A stretch of DNA of 25,035 nucleotides, taken from contig NZ_DDOV01000116.1 in assembly GCF_002341865.1 (NCBI RefSeq), positions 27,686 to 52,720 on the forward strand. The letters run 5' to 3'. Under the pieces are notes generated by a model that saw only the letters and a program-made list of their open reading frames with translations, was not told where the DNA came from and did no database searches. The first letter of the stretch is position 1; each line of letters starts with the position of its first letter. A program made the translations under genes and the position numbers. The DNA comes from Clostridium sp. UBA2485. Lineage in GTDB: Bacteria; Bacillota; Clostridia; Clostridiales; Clostridiaceae. Below, one piece after another: positions 15,050-23,282 of the stretch.

Positions 15050-16300
15050 TTAAGATACTTTATGCTTTTTAAATTGCAATAATATAGCCTCTCCTAATCC
15101 TATAAATACCCAAAAATAAGTTGTTGTTTGTGGTGAAAAAAATAAGTTATCAAGCATATTCATAAGTAAAAATCCTGCAGCTGATGCCATAAATCCCATA
15201 TAAAAAAATTTATAATACTTATCCTTTGATTTTTTATACACTCCTATTATAGTTTTAATTGAAGCTACTAATGTGGATATAAACAATGCTATACCAAATA
15301 TACCCAATTCACTTTGTATTTTTAAATAAGAGTTGTGACTACTAAATCTGTGGTAGTCAGGATATTTATATTGGGGATATTTTTTAACATATTCATCATA
15401 TAATGATACATAGTTTCCATTTCCCACTCCTAATATAGGATGTTCTTTTATCATCATTCTTGCAATTTGCCATAGCTTTATTCTAGGTCCATTAAGGATT
15501 TCTTCTGTAATATTTGTAAACCTTGATAAAAGAGATTTATCAAATAAAAATATAGGTATACCAAGTAAAAATAAGAATAAAAACTTATAGCTATATAAAA
15601 TTCCTAAAACTACAAATCCAATTACAAGCCCTATAATTGAGTTTCTAGAGGCTGTAAGCAATAAATTAATTAATACAAATAAAGATAGAACTACATAAAA
15701 TCCTTTAAGCCTATTATTTTTTGTACTAAAGCTTAGCATCATAATAGGAAAAAAAGCTAATACTAAATATGCTCCAAACCCATTAGGATTTTGCATAGTA
15801 GATGTAATTCTTACTACTGTACCACTAGCTTCTAAACCTGTAAATTTTTCATTTAATCCTATTCCAGTGAAATATTGAATTACTCCAAAAATACAAAGTA
15901 AGGTTGTAGTCAACAAAAAGCATCTAATTATGGTTTTAATTCTCTCTTTACTGTTAGCCTCATATTTTATTATGAATATAAGACCAATATAAGTTATAAA
16001 TCTAAAAGTTTCCATAATTGATAACCCTTTTTCTGTAGCATAAGAAATAGAAAATATCATAATAAATGATAGTAATAGCATGGATATTCCTAAAAGTGAT
16101 GATAAGAAATCTTTTAAATTTCCCCAAAGTTTTTTTCTATTTTCTGAAGATAAAAGCATGTTAATAACATAAAGTAGTATTATCAATATTAATAATACAT
16201 CAGAAATTTTGCTAAATTTTCCTATACTTTCACTAATTAGTGGAAGTATTACTATGTAAGTACATATTAAAAAATATATTACCTGTGACATAATACTCAT
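15050..16300 (-). CDS. O-antigen ligase/polymerase-like membrane protein (Wzy_C family), copy 2
   Basis: 416 residues, about ten to twelve membrane helices, with the Wzy_C signature: TASRNS at 216-221, HPILGVGNGNY at 287-297 and SSHNSYLKIQSELG at 320-333. It is the likely polymerase (or ligase) of the polymer made by this locus, acting on the outer side of the membrane on undecaprenyl-PP-linked repeats. It shares family but little detailed sequence with the copy at 6699-8135, so it is not a recent duplicate. The ribosome binding site is weak (TTGGTG before ATG 16300), and a second Met at codon 4 is possible as start. It follows the aminotransferase after about 120 bp that contain a hairpin, and precedes the sugar-phosphate transferase by 169 bp that hold no gene. 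Confidence 0.88.
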   Translation of the reverse strand: MSIMSQVIYFLICTYIVILPLISESIGKFSKISDVLLILIILLYVINMLLSSENRKKLWGNLKDFLSSLLGISMLLLSFIMIFSISYATEKGLSIMETFRFITYIGLIFIIKYEANSKERIKTIIRCFLLTTTLLCIFGVIQYFTGIGLNEKFTGLEASGTVVRITSTMQNPNGFGAYLVLAFFPIMMLSFSTKNNRLKGFYVVLSLFVLINLLLTASRNSIIGLVIGFVVLGILYSYKFLFLFLLGIPIFLFDKSLLSRFTNITEEILNGPRIKLWQIARMMIKEHPILGVGNGNYVSLYDEYVKKYPQYKYPDYHRFSSHNSYLKIQSELGIFGIALFISTLVASIKTIIGVYKKSKDKYYKFFYMGFMASAAGFLLMNMLDNLFFSPQTTTYFWVFIGLGEAILLQFKKHKVS

Positions 16301-16384
16301 TTAAACACCAACTTTATAATTTAAAATCTCTTAGACCTTTTCAAAAACAACTAATTATTTTTTCAAGTTGTCTTGTTTAAAAGC

Positions 16385-16407
16385 GTCCCCTACTAAGTGT
16401 AAGGGAC
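16385..16407 (-). terminator. Possible weak terminator or attenuator after the aminotransferase
   Basis: On the minus strand GTCCCTTAC pairs with GTAGGGGAC (9 bp, one G-U) around a 5-nt loop, then GCTTTTAAAC follows. It starts 12 bp after the stop at 16419. The stem is good but the T-run is short, so it may only reduce read-through into the polymerase gene or protect the 3' end. Confidence 0.45.
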
Positions 16408-16418
16408 ATTTCAAAAAA

Positions 16419-17594
16419 TTATTTTTTATATTTGTCTACAATTCTCTTAACTGCATATATTACATCTTCTATATCTTCATCAGACATTTTTGGATATAAT
16501 GGTAGTGATAAAATTTTATTAAAGTGGTTTTCTGTTACTGGGAAATCCCCTTCTTTATATCCAAATTCATTTTTATAATAAGACATTAAATGTACAGGTA
16601 TAAAATGTACACTTGTTCCTATATTCTCTTCTGACATTTCTTCTATAAATTTATCCCTATCAATAGTTAATTCATCTAGATTTAATTCAATAACATATAA
16701 ATGCCATGCATGATCACAGTAGTCTTTAGTTACCGGAGTTGTAATTTCCTTCATATTTTCAAAAGCATTATTATATGCCTTTGCAATTTCTATTCTTCTG
16801 TTTTGCATATCATCTATTTTATCAAGCTGTCTTAACCCTAGTGCTGCTTGGATATCAAACATATTATATTTATATCCTGGATATTCTATATCATATCTCC
16901 ATGAGCCACCTTTTCCGTATCTATTCCATGCTGCTTTACTCATACCATGACTTGATAATATTCTAGCTTTTTCTGCTATTTCATCATCATTAGTTGTAAG
17001 CATTCCGCCTTCTCCAGTACAAATATTTTTAGTAGCATAGAAGCTAAAAGATGCGCATTGTCCTTCTGCACCAATTCTTTTTCCTTTATATTTAGTATCT
17101 ACAGCATGTGCAGCATCCTCTGATACAAATAAATTATGTTTTTTCGCTATCTCCCATATTTTATCCATATCACAAGCATGACCTGTATAATGAACTGGTA
17201 CTATACCTTTAGTTTTTTCTGTAATTTTTTCTTCTATTTTATTTGGATCTATGCAGAAAGTAACTGGATCAACATCTACAAAAACTGGTATTGCACCAGT
17301 ATGTATTATAGTATTTGCAGAAGCTGAAAAAGTCATAGGTGTTGTTATTATTTCATCTCCCGGTCCTACTCCATTGGCTACTAAAGCTATGTGTAGTGCT
17401 GCTGTAGCCGAATTCATAGCAATAGCATGCTTAGCTCCTGTATATTCTGCAAATTTTTTTTCCATTTCTATAGTTCTAGGTCCTTTTGCAATCCATCCTG
17501 ATTTTAGGGCATCTACAACCTCATTTATATCATCTTCTCCAATTAATGGTAATGCATAAGGTAAAAAAGTTTTTCTAACTTCAGTTTTTGACAT
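16419..17594 (-). CDS. DegT/DnrJ/EryC1/StrS-family sugar aminotransferase (ArnB/PseC-like)
   Basis: 391 residues, full length for this PLP-dependent family, which converts a keto group on a nucleotide sugar to an amine. SATAALHIAL (62-71) binds the cofactor phosphate, SEDAAHAV (158-165) carries the Asp that contacts the PLP ring, and FSFYATKNICTGEGG (183-197) has the PLP lysine at 189. The start FLPYALPLIGEDDI and the GYKYNMFDIQAALGLRQLD block are closer to ArnB/PseC-type 4-aminosugar enzymes than to WbpE. A 4-keto sugar maker (dehydratase or decarboxylase) would be needed and is not in the window. Start ATG 17594 follows GGAGTG. It lies 25 bp after the GT2 gene. A second, different DegT protein lies at the right edge, so the polymer may contain two aminosugars. 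Confidence 0.92.
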   Translation of the reverse strand: MSKTEVRKTFLPYALPLIGEDDINEVVDALKSGWIAKGPRTIEMEKKFAEYTGAKHAIAMNSATAALHIALVANGVGPGDEIITTPMTFSASANTIIHTGAIPVFVDVDPVTFCIDPNKIEEKITEKTKGIVPVHYTGHACDMDKIWEIAKKHNLFVSEDAAHAVDTKYKGKRIGAEGQCASFSFYATKNICTGEGGMLTTNDDEIAEKARILSSHGMSKAAWNRYGKGGSWRYDIEYPGYKYNMFDIQAALGLRQLDKIDDMQNRRIEIAKAYNNAFENMKEITTPVTKDYCDHAWHLYVIELNLDELTIDRDKFIEEMSEENIGTSVHFIPVHLMSYYKNEFGYKEGDFPVTENHFNKILSLPLYPKMSDEDIEDVIYAVKRIVDKYKK

Positions 17595-17619
17595 TATTCT
17601 TCACTCCTCTAAAATATAT

Positions 17620-18654
17620 CTATCTTGATGTTTTAATATTCTTTTCTATACTCTTTTTTGATTTAAATAGTAAAAAAATAAATATTCCTTCTAAAAATCC
17701 ACTTCCGTAGCTTAGATGTAGTATAAAAAAGGTTAACATTACTTGAGGAACATATTTTAAATTATCTTTTGATGTTTTAACTGCAAAAGCAAAGGCACCT
17801 AAAAAATATGCTAATAATTCTACTGCAAAACCATATCTTGCAAATTTAAAGAAAGGACTTAATCCTATTCCTAATATCATACTTATTACAAATAATACAG
17901 GAATTAGATGTCTTATTGACGCTGGTTTTTTATGCTTTTGAATTACTCTTACCTTCCAAAATCCATATTGATAATACTGTCTCCAAAGCTTAGAGAAAGA
18001 TCCTCTTGTATAATAATGAGATATTATATCCGGTGATAATAAAATCTTATTTCCACTTTGAGTCACTCTAAAGTTTAATTCATCATCTTGATTTCTTACA
18101 AATTCTTCATCAAATAATCCAATTTCATCAAAAATTTTCTTTTTATAAGCACCAAAAGCAACAGTATCTACATATTGTTCTTTATCAGAAAATCTAAATA
18201 GTGCATTGCCCACTCCAAAAGGAGAAGCCATTGCTAATGAAATTGCTTTAGCAATACCATTTTCACTAATATTAATTATTTTTCCCCCAACGCAAGCTAA
18301 ATTTTCATCATTATTTAATTTTTCTACACAAAGCTTCACATAATCTTTATCCATATAAGCATGTGCACCAAAAATTATAATTATTTCCCCTTCTGCTCTC
18401 TTAATTCCTAAATTCATAGCAGATGGAGCAACTCTTTTTTCATTTAATACTAGTTTAACTTGAGGGTATTTTAAATTAAATTCATTTATAATTTTTTGAG
18501 TATTATCTTCTGAATATCCATCACAAACCAATACCTCAATATTCTCAATTCCATAGCTTTGCTCTACCATCGATTGTAGACATTCACCTATATATTTTTC
18601 TTCATTTCTACAGGGAATTACTATTGAAACCTTTATCTTCTCTGTCTGATTCAA
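17620..18654 (-). CDS. GT2-family glycosyltransferase with C-terminal membrane helices
   Basis: 344 residues. The first 230 form a GT-A domain of family GT2: VSIVIPCRNEEKYIGECL (9-26), VLVCDGYSEDNT (41-52) with the donor-binding Asp45, and NQDDELNFR (188-196) with the likely catalytic acidic residue. A YYQYGFWKVRVIQKH segment and three or four hydrophobic helices from about 250 to 330 follow, a layout shared with ExoA/succinoglycan-type and related surface polysaccharide enzymes that attach to the membrane. The start is a TTG at 18654, six to seven nt after GGAGT; no Met is nearby. It comes 58 bp after a GT4 gene and 25 bp before the aminotransferase. Donor and acceptor are unknown. Confidence 0.9.
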   Translation of the reverse strand: MNQTEKIKVSIVIPCRNEEKYIGECLQSMVEQSYGIENIEVLVCDGYSEDNTQKIINEFNLKYPQVKLVLNEKRVAPSAMNLGIKRAEGEIIIIFGAHAYMDKDYVKLCVEKLNNDENLACVGGKIINISENGIAKAISLAMASPFGVGNALFRFSDKEQYVDTVAFGAYKKKIFDEIGLFDEEFVRNQDDELNFRVTQSGNKILLSPDIISHYYTRGSFSKLWRQYYQYGFWKVRVIQKHKKPASIRHLIPVLFVISMILGIGLSPFFKFARYGFAVELLAYFLGAFAFAVKTSKDNLKYVPQVMLTFFILHLSYGSGFLEGIFIFLLFKSKKSIEKNIKTSR

Positions 18655-18712
18655 TATATCACTCCTTAATTAGCAACCCAATATTATAATTTAATGAAAA
18701 TGCTTACTATAA

Positions 18713-19891
18713 TTATTTTTGTAAAAGTTTATTATACAACATTAAATTCTTTTTTGCATTACTTATCCATGTACATTCATTTATGACCTTTTCTTGTGCC
18801 CTCTTACCAATAGCTTCCCTAAGATTCTTATCACTAATTAACTTATCTAACTTATCCGTTAACGAATAAACATCTTTAGGTTCAGCTAGCATTCCATTAA
18901 AACCATCTTCTATTATATCATTAATGCCTTCACCTTTCACTCCAATTATTGGTTTTCCAAAAGACATAGCTTCAATATATACCACTCCAAAGCCCTCTTT
19001 ATAACTAGGCATAGAAAAAATATCACATTTTCTCATATGTTCCATAGTATCACTATGAGAAAGTCTACCTAGAAAATTAACTTTTTCTTTTATGTTAAGT
19101 TCCTCACACAGAGCTTCTAAATTGGCTCTTTCAACGCCATCACCAATAACAGTATATATTAAATTTCCATGCTTCTCCATCAAAGTTTTTAAAGCCCTGA
19201 TATTTAAATCTATTCCTTTTATCTTTAATAGATTACCAGCACTTAGAACTTCAATATATTCTTTATTCTCTGTTTCTGTAAAAAGAGAATCTGGTATTTC
19301 TACTCCATTATGTATAACATCGATTTTTTCATAAAATTTTTCTTCACTTACAACATTTTTTAGCTTATTACTTACAGTTACTATGCTATCGCAACTATTC
19401 AATACTCTAAATAGCTTATCTTTGCAATCCACACTTTTATAAATAGTCTGTTGAAAATCTTGACCATGAATAGTAGTTACATGAGGAATTTTAAACTCTT
19501 TATTTATCATCATAGTTGCAAAACCATCTGGCAGTGCTACATGGGAATGAATTATATCCGGTTTAAATTCATTTATAATTTTCTTAACAGTTTTCTTGAT
19601 ACCCATAGCCATGAAATATCCAGATTTCGAAAATAAAATTCCTTTTGGAAACTCTAAATATCTAGGATAGCATATCTCTACACCTTCTAATACTCTATTC
19701 TTAGGTATCTCACTATATTTTTTCCATTTACTACTTATTAATCCTAACGGAAAAGGAGCTAGAGGAATAGGGGATACTACTTTTACTTCACATCCCTCAT
19801 CCATTAAAGCCTTTGCCTGTTTATGAACAAATATTCCTGCCATCTCATTCATAGTATTAGGATACATATGAGATATAACTAAAACTTTCAT
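18713..19891 (-). CDS. GT4-family glycosyltransferase
   Basis: 392 residues, GT-B fold. MKVLVISHMYPNTMNEMAGIF at the start, PDIIHSHVALPDG (111-123), a TTIHGQD acceptor-side loop (139-145), GNLLKIKGID (219-228) and the SYKEGFGVVYIEAM motif (296-309) with the usual E-x7-E pair at 299 and 307 are all in place. It would add one sugar to the lipid-linked repeat on the cytoplasmic side. Start ATG 19891 follows AGGGAGATG. It begins 29 bp after the next GT4 gene, in one operon. The specificity cannot be told. Confidence 0.92.
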   Translation of the reverse strand: MKVLVISHMYPNTMNEMAGIFVHKQAKALMDEGCEVKVVSPIPLAPFPLGLISSKWKKYSEIPKNRVLEGVEICYPRYLEFPKGILFSKSGYFMAMGIKKTVKKIINEFKPDIIHSHVALPDGFATMMINKEFKIPHVTTIHGQDFQQTIYKSVDCKDKLFRVLNSCDSIVTVSNKLKNVVSEEKFYEKIDVIHNGVEIPDSLFTETENKEYIEVLSAGNLLKIKGIDLNIRALKTLMEKHGNLIYTVIGDGVERANLEALCEELNIKEKVNFLGRLSHSDTMEHMRKCDIFSMPSYKEGFGVVYIEAMSFGKPIIGVKGEGINDIIEDGFNGMLAEPKDVYSLTDKLDKLISDKNLREAIGKRAQEKVINECTWISNAKKNLMLYNKLLQK

Positions 19892-19920
19892 TTTACATCT
19901 CCCTATACATTTTACAAAAA

Positions 19921-21024
19921 CTATTCTATTAGCTTATTGTAAAGTTCTATAAGCTTTAATTTCTCCACTTCCCAAGAATAAACCTCTTCTATAAGTTTTC
20001 TATTTTTATTTCCTATCTCACTAATTAAATCAGGATTCTCCATATAAAACTTAATATTTTCAGCTATTTCATTAGGATCTTGTGGATTTACGTAAGTAGC
20101 ACTATCTTTAAAAACACTTTTCCAATAAGGAAAATCTGAAATTATCATAGGTAACCCACAAGCCATATATTCAAAGGCTTTCGTAGGCCAGCTTACCACA
20201 TAATTTGCTGCTGGATGAAGTGTACACATACCTAAGTCACTGGATTTCATATAGGAATATACTTCATTTACAGATACTCTACCTAAATAATCAGTATACT
20301 TCCATCCTTCAAGGCTTCTACATTCATCTTCAAAAGCTTTATCATCAAAAGCCCCCAAAAGAATTAATCTCGCTTCTCCTTTAAGTAATCCTATGGATTC
20401 TATAAGTTCTTTTATGCCTCTAATTCTTGTAAGCCCACTGGCGCATATGATATTAAACTTATCATTCTCCAGAGTTTTAGGCTCTGATTTATCTATAACT
20501 TCTAAGGAAGGTACGTTTCCAACTACTATAGTTCTAAGATTTTTATAAAATTTCTTTTCAATTTCTGGTATTACAGTTACAACTGCATCAAATTTTTCAG
20601 CATTATTTTTTTCAAATATATTAAAACTTTTAGATACAATTTTTCTGATGAATTTAGGTCCTAACCACTCCTTGTCTAAAATTTGATTAGGTACATCTTC
20701 GTGAACATCATATATGACTTTTTTATCTTTTCTTTTTAATTTTATTCCTAATGAAATTAACTCTGGATCATGAAAATGGTATATATCCGCATTTACTGAT
20801 AATGCTAATTCATAAGCTAACTTTTTCTTCTTAAACATTCTCTCCATTCTACTACTACTTTTAGGTAGTGGAATGATATTTACTCCATCAATAGTTTCCT
20901 TTTTATCATGAGTTGCAATTAAATATACTTCAAAACCTGCATTTGCTAGCGTTTTACACTGCTTGTGAAATATTCTATTATCAAAAACAGGATGAGCAGT
21001 TGTAATATGACAAACCTTAGTCAT
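19921..21024 (-). CDS. GT4-family glycosyltransferase
   Basis: 367 residues, GT-B fold. The opening VCHITTAHPVFDNRIFHKQ and YHFHDPELI (82-90) segments and the WPTKAFEYMACGLP block (279-292) with Lys282 and Glu285 mark a GT4 subgroup common in surface-polysaccharide clusters, in which P-x-K-x-x-E-Y-M replaces the classical EGFG motif. Start ATG 21024 has a strong AGGAGGGG site. It follows the acetyltransferase after about 110 bp containing a hairpin (21071-21101). It presumably adds another sugar, possibly the diacetamido uronic acid suggested by its upstream neighbours, but that link is inference. Confidence 0.92.
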   Translation of the reverse strand: MTKVCHITTAHPVFDNRIFHKQCKTLANAGFEVYLIATHDKKETIDGVNIIPLPKSSSRMERMFKKKKLAYELALSVNADIYHFHDPELISLGIKLKRKDKKVIYDVHEDVPNQILDKEWLGPKFIRKIVSKSFNIFEKNNAEKFDAVVTVIPEIEKKFYKNLRTIVVGNVPSLEVIDKSEPKTLENDKFNIICASGLTRIRGIKELIESIGLLKGEARLILLGAFDDKAFEDECRSLEGWKYTDYLGRVSVNEVYSYMKSSDLGMCTLHPAANYVVSWPTKAFEYMACGLPMIISDFPYWKSVFKDSATYVNPQDPNEIAENIKFYMENPDLISEIGNKNRKLIEEVYSWEVEKLKLIELYNKLIE

Positions 21025-21070
21025 ACTTCCCCTCCTTTATGTAATTTTAAAATCTTTCTATTATATTACT

Positions 21071-21101
21071 ATCCCTTAGCAAAATAAATTTACTAAGGGA
21101 T
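21071..21101 (-). promoter_or_regulatory. Intergenic hairpin between acetyltransferase and glycosyltransferase
   Basis: Perfect 9-bp arms ATCCCTTAG and CTAAGGGAT with a 13-nt loop. On the minus strand it is followed by AGTAATATAATAG rather than a T-run, so it is not a standard terminator. It may stabilise or divide the operon mRNA. Confidence 0.4.
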
Positions 21102-21133
21102 TTGAAGAAATCTTAATAATTCACAATAAACAA

Positions 21134-21874
21134 TTATTGATTTTCTAATAATTGATCCTGTGGTACATCTCTAAATACTTTAGCTGGACTTCCAGCAACT
21201 ATTTTTCCTCTTTCTACATCTTTAGTAACAAGAGCACCTGCTGCTACAAAGCCATCTTCATATATTGTCTTTCCTGGAAGGATTACAGCACCTGCACCTA
21301 TTCTTCCACCTTTTTTAACTGTTACCCCTTTAAATCTTCCAAATCTCTCTTTAGAACGGGCAGCATAGTTGTCATTTGAAGTTATAACACAAGGCGCTAT
21401 AAATACATAATCTTCAACTTCTGAATAAGCAGTCAAATATACATTGGTTTGTATTTTGCAATTACTACCTACATTACAAAAATTCTCTATTGTTGTGCCT
21501 CTTCCTATTATAGTTTTTTCTCCTATAGAAACATTTTCTCTTATTGTAGCACTATCTGCTATAAGAGTTTTCTCGCCTATAGTTGCACCAGCATAGATTA
21601 TAACTGAAGCACCAATTAAACATTGAGAAGAAACTTTTGATGGAGGTAGTTTTTCTTCATCTTTAAATATGCTGTTTACACCTCTCATAGGTAGCTTTCC
21701 TATGATGGTATTATCATCAATTCTTACATCATTTTCTATAATTGTACCACTATGTATAACTACATTATGTCCTATTATACAGTTATCTCCTATAGTGACA
21801 TCATCTTCAATAACTGAAAATTTCCCTATAGTAACATTAGAACCTAGCTTGCTTTTTTCTGAAATATAATTCAT
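21134..21874 (-). CDS. Left-handed beta-helix acetyltransferase, WbpD-like
   Basis: 246 residues made almost wholly of hexapeptide repeats ([LIV]-G-x-x-x-x), from residue 8 to about 230, so a trimeric beta-helix acyltransferase. The APCVITSNDNYAAR segment and the GAGAVILPGKTI and VAAGALVTKDV coils near the end match WbpD and related enzymes, which use acetyl-CoA to N-acetylate the 3-amino group of a UDP-2-acetamido-3-amino-uronic acid. It is longer than WbpD (about 190 residues), with an extra N-terminal set of coils, so another acyl acceptor is possible. I start at ATG 21874; a GTG 12 nt upstream is also in frame, and the only ribosome binding site is a modest GTGAGAG. It follows the WbpB-like gene by 21 bp, which supports the proposed pathway. 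Confidence 0.88.
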   Translation of the reverse strand: MNYISEKSKLGSNVTIGKFSVIEDDVTIGDNCIIGHNVVIHSGTIIENDVRIDDNTIIGKLPMRGVNSIFKDEEKLPPSKVSSQCLIGASVIIYAGATIGEKTLIADSATIRENVSIGEKTIIGRGTTIENFCNVGSNCKIQTNVYLTAYSEVEDYVFIAPCVITSNDNYAARSKERFGRFKGVTVKKGGRIGAGAVILPGKTIYEDGFVAAGALVTKDVERGKIVAGSPAKVFRDVPQDQLLENQ

Positions 21875-21895
21875 AGTTTCTCTCACTTTCTAAAA

Positions 21896-23002
21896 CTATT
21901 TTTTTATTTTTTCTACATCTTTCATTTCTAGAGTTGAGAAATCACCCATTGGGAATTTAACTGGTAATCCAGTAAGTCTTGATTTATAAGCTGCAAGAAT
22001 AATCTCCATAGCTTTTTTACCTTCTTCACCATTTATTAATGGTTCAGTATTATTATTTATCGCATCAATTACGTTTTTAAATAATGATGTGTGTCCAAAT
22101 CCATAAACTGTATCAGGGTCACCTTCTTGATTCTTAAGAAGTTCTGCTTCTTCTTCCATATTATCTTCAAACTTCCAAGTTTCTATAGTATTAACTGCAA
22201 GTCCTCCAATGCAAACTGTTCCACTTTCACCAAATATACTTAATGTTTCTTCTAAATTTTTAGGGAATACACAAGCTGTTCCCTCTACTATTCCTATAGC
22301 ACCATTTTTAAATCTTATAACTATAGCACCAAAGTCTTCTGCATCTATATCTCTTAGGAAAGTATCACATTGAGCATAAACAGTATCTACTTCCCCACCC
22401 ATCATCCATTGTAATAAGTCGATATTATGGATACATTGATTCATTAATGTACCACCATCTAATTCCCATGTACCTCTCCAAGGTGCTTGCTGATAATACC
22501 CCATATTTCTATTCCAAAGTATTCTTGCAGTACCATTTACTAATCTACCAAATCTGTTGCCCTCTATTGCATTTCTAAGCTTTTGAATTGGAGCATTAAA
22601 TCTATTTTGATGACTTACACTCAATTTAACATTATTTTTTTTCGCCGCAGCTATCATATCATCTGCATCCTTTGTTGAAAGTGCCATTGGCTTTTCACAA
22701 ATTACATGCTTTCCATTATCCATGCAGTATATAGCTATTTCAGGATGATATCCACTTTCTGTTGCTATATAAACCACATCTATGTCTTCATTATTTAACA
22801 TTTCTTTATAGTCAGTATAAACTTTAATATCACAGTCACTGCCTATACCTTTTATGTATTCTTCTTTTTTCTCTATAGCCTTTTCTTCTAAAACATCACA
22901 AGTTGCAACAAGTACAGCTTCCTCTTTATTATTGATTATAGCTTCAACGCCTTTATAAGAAATTCTTCCACATCCTATAATAGCAAATTTAAATTTATTC
23001 AT
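21896..23002 (-). CDS. Gfo/Idh/MocA-family oxidoreductase, WbpB-like
   Basis: 368 residues. The N-terminal Rossmann fold starts with FAIIGCGRISYKG (6-18). The EKPMALS motif (103-109) carries the conserved Lys104. SVSHQNRFN (128-136) and DGGTLMNQCIHNIDLLQW (182-199, with His192) match the sugar-nucleotide branch of the family, as in WbpB, which oxidises C3 of UDP-GlcNAc uronic acid with NAD. It is some 50 residues longer than WbpB, and other sugar substrates are possible. Start ATG 23002 follows GAGGTGA. Neighbours are a WbpA-type dehydrogenase upstream and a WbpD-like acetyltransferase downstream, so the pathway reading is mainly from context. The 280 bp upstream carry copy B of the palindromic element and another inverted repeat. 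Confidence 0.9.
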   Translation of the reverse strand: MNKFKFAIIGCGRISYKGVEAIINNKEEAVLVATCDVLEEKAIEKKEEYIKGIGSDCDIKVYTDYKEMLNNEDIDVVYIATESGYHPEIAIYCMDNGKHVICEKPMALSTKDADDMIAAAKKNNVKLSVSHQNRFNAPIQKLRNAIEGNRFGRLVNGTARILWNRNMGYYQQAPWRGTWELDGGTLMNQCIHNIDLLQWMMGGEVDTVYAQCDTFLRDIDAEDFGAIVIRFKNGAIGIVEGTACVFPKNLEETLSIFGESGTVCIGGLAVNTIETWKFEDNMEEEAELLKNQEGDPDTVYGFGHTSLFKNVIDAINNNTEPLINGEEGKKAMEIILAAYKSRLTGLPVKFPMGDFSTLEMKDVEKIKK

Positions 23003-23034
23003 ATCTTCACCTCATCAAATATAGTTACAATTTA

Positions 23035-23072
23035 GGCATGCAAAATTACACCCAGTATAATTATTGCATGCC
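23035..23072. repeat. Inverted repeat between the palindromic element and the oxidoreductase gene
   Basis: Arms GGCATGCAA (23035-23043) and TTGCATGCC (23064-23072) with a 20-nt spacer. The outer bases GGCAT and ATGCC resemble the ends of the adjacent palindromic element. It falls 33-70 nt before the start codon at 23002, so it would sit in the 5' leader. A small CTAGCT-CAA-AGCTAG hairpin (23086-23100) lies between it and the element. Role unknown. Confidence 0.5.
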
Positions 23073-23104
23073 ATAGTTTTACTTTCTAGCTCAAAGCTAG
23101 TTAA

Positions 23105-23260
23105 GGCATCTGAAAGAAAATAATAAAACAAAGATGTTAGTATATTTTATATCAGACAAGGCGTCAGGTTCTGCTCATAGTGGAGCTATGGGCAGTTCTG
23201 ACAACGCAGTATGATGGAAAATAGGCCAACATACTGGTCTATTATTTTCTTGAAGATGCC
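23105..23260 (+). repeat. 156-bp palindromic MITE-like element, copy B
   Basis: Runs from GGCATCT to AGATGCC. The outer 21 bp of each end pair at 19 positions, further blocks (ATGTT, TATTTT, ATCA, GTCAG) pair inward, and the centre is CTGCTCATAG, TGGAG, CTATGGGCAG. Bases 23132-23167 and 23169-23193 are nearly identical to copy A (13360-13516), which lies inverted. It occupies the gap between the dehydrogenase stop (23283) and the oxidoreductase leader and interrupts no gene. In the same frame in which copy A ends wecG, this copy would encode KASERK and two stops. Transcribed, it would be one long hairpin within the operon mRNA. Flanks are TTAA and TAAA. Confidence 0.85.
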
Positions 23261-23282
23261 TAAATATTATAATTTAAAACAA

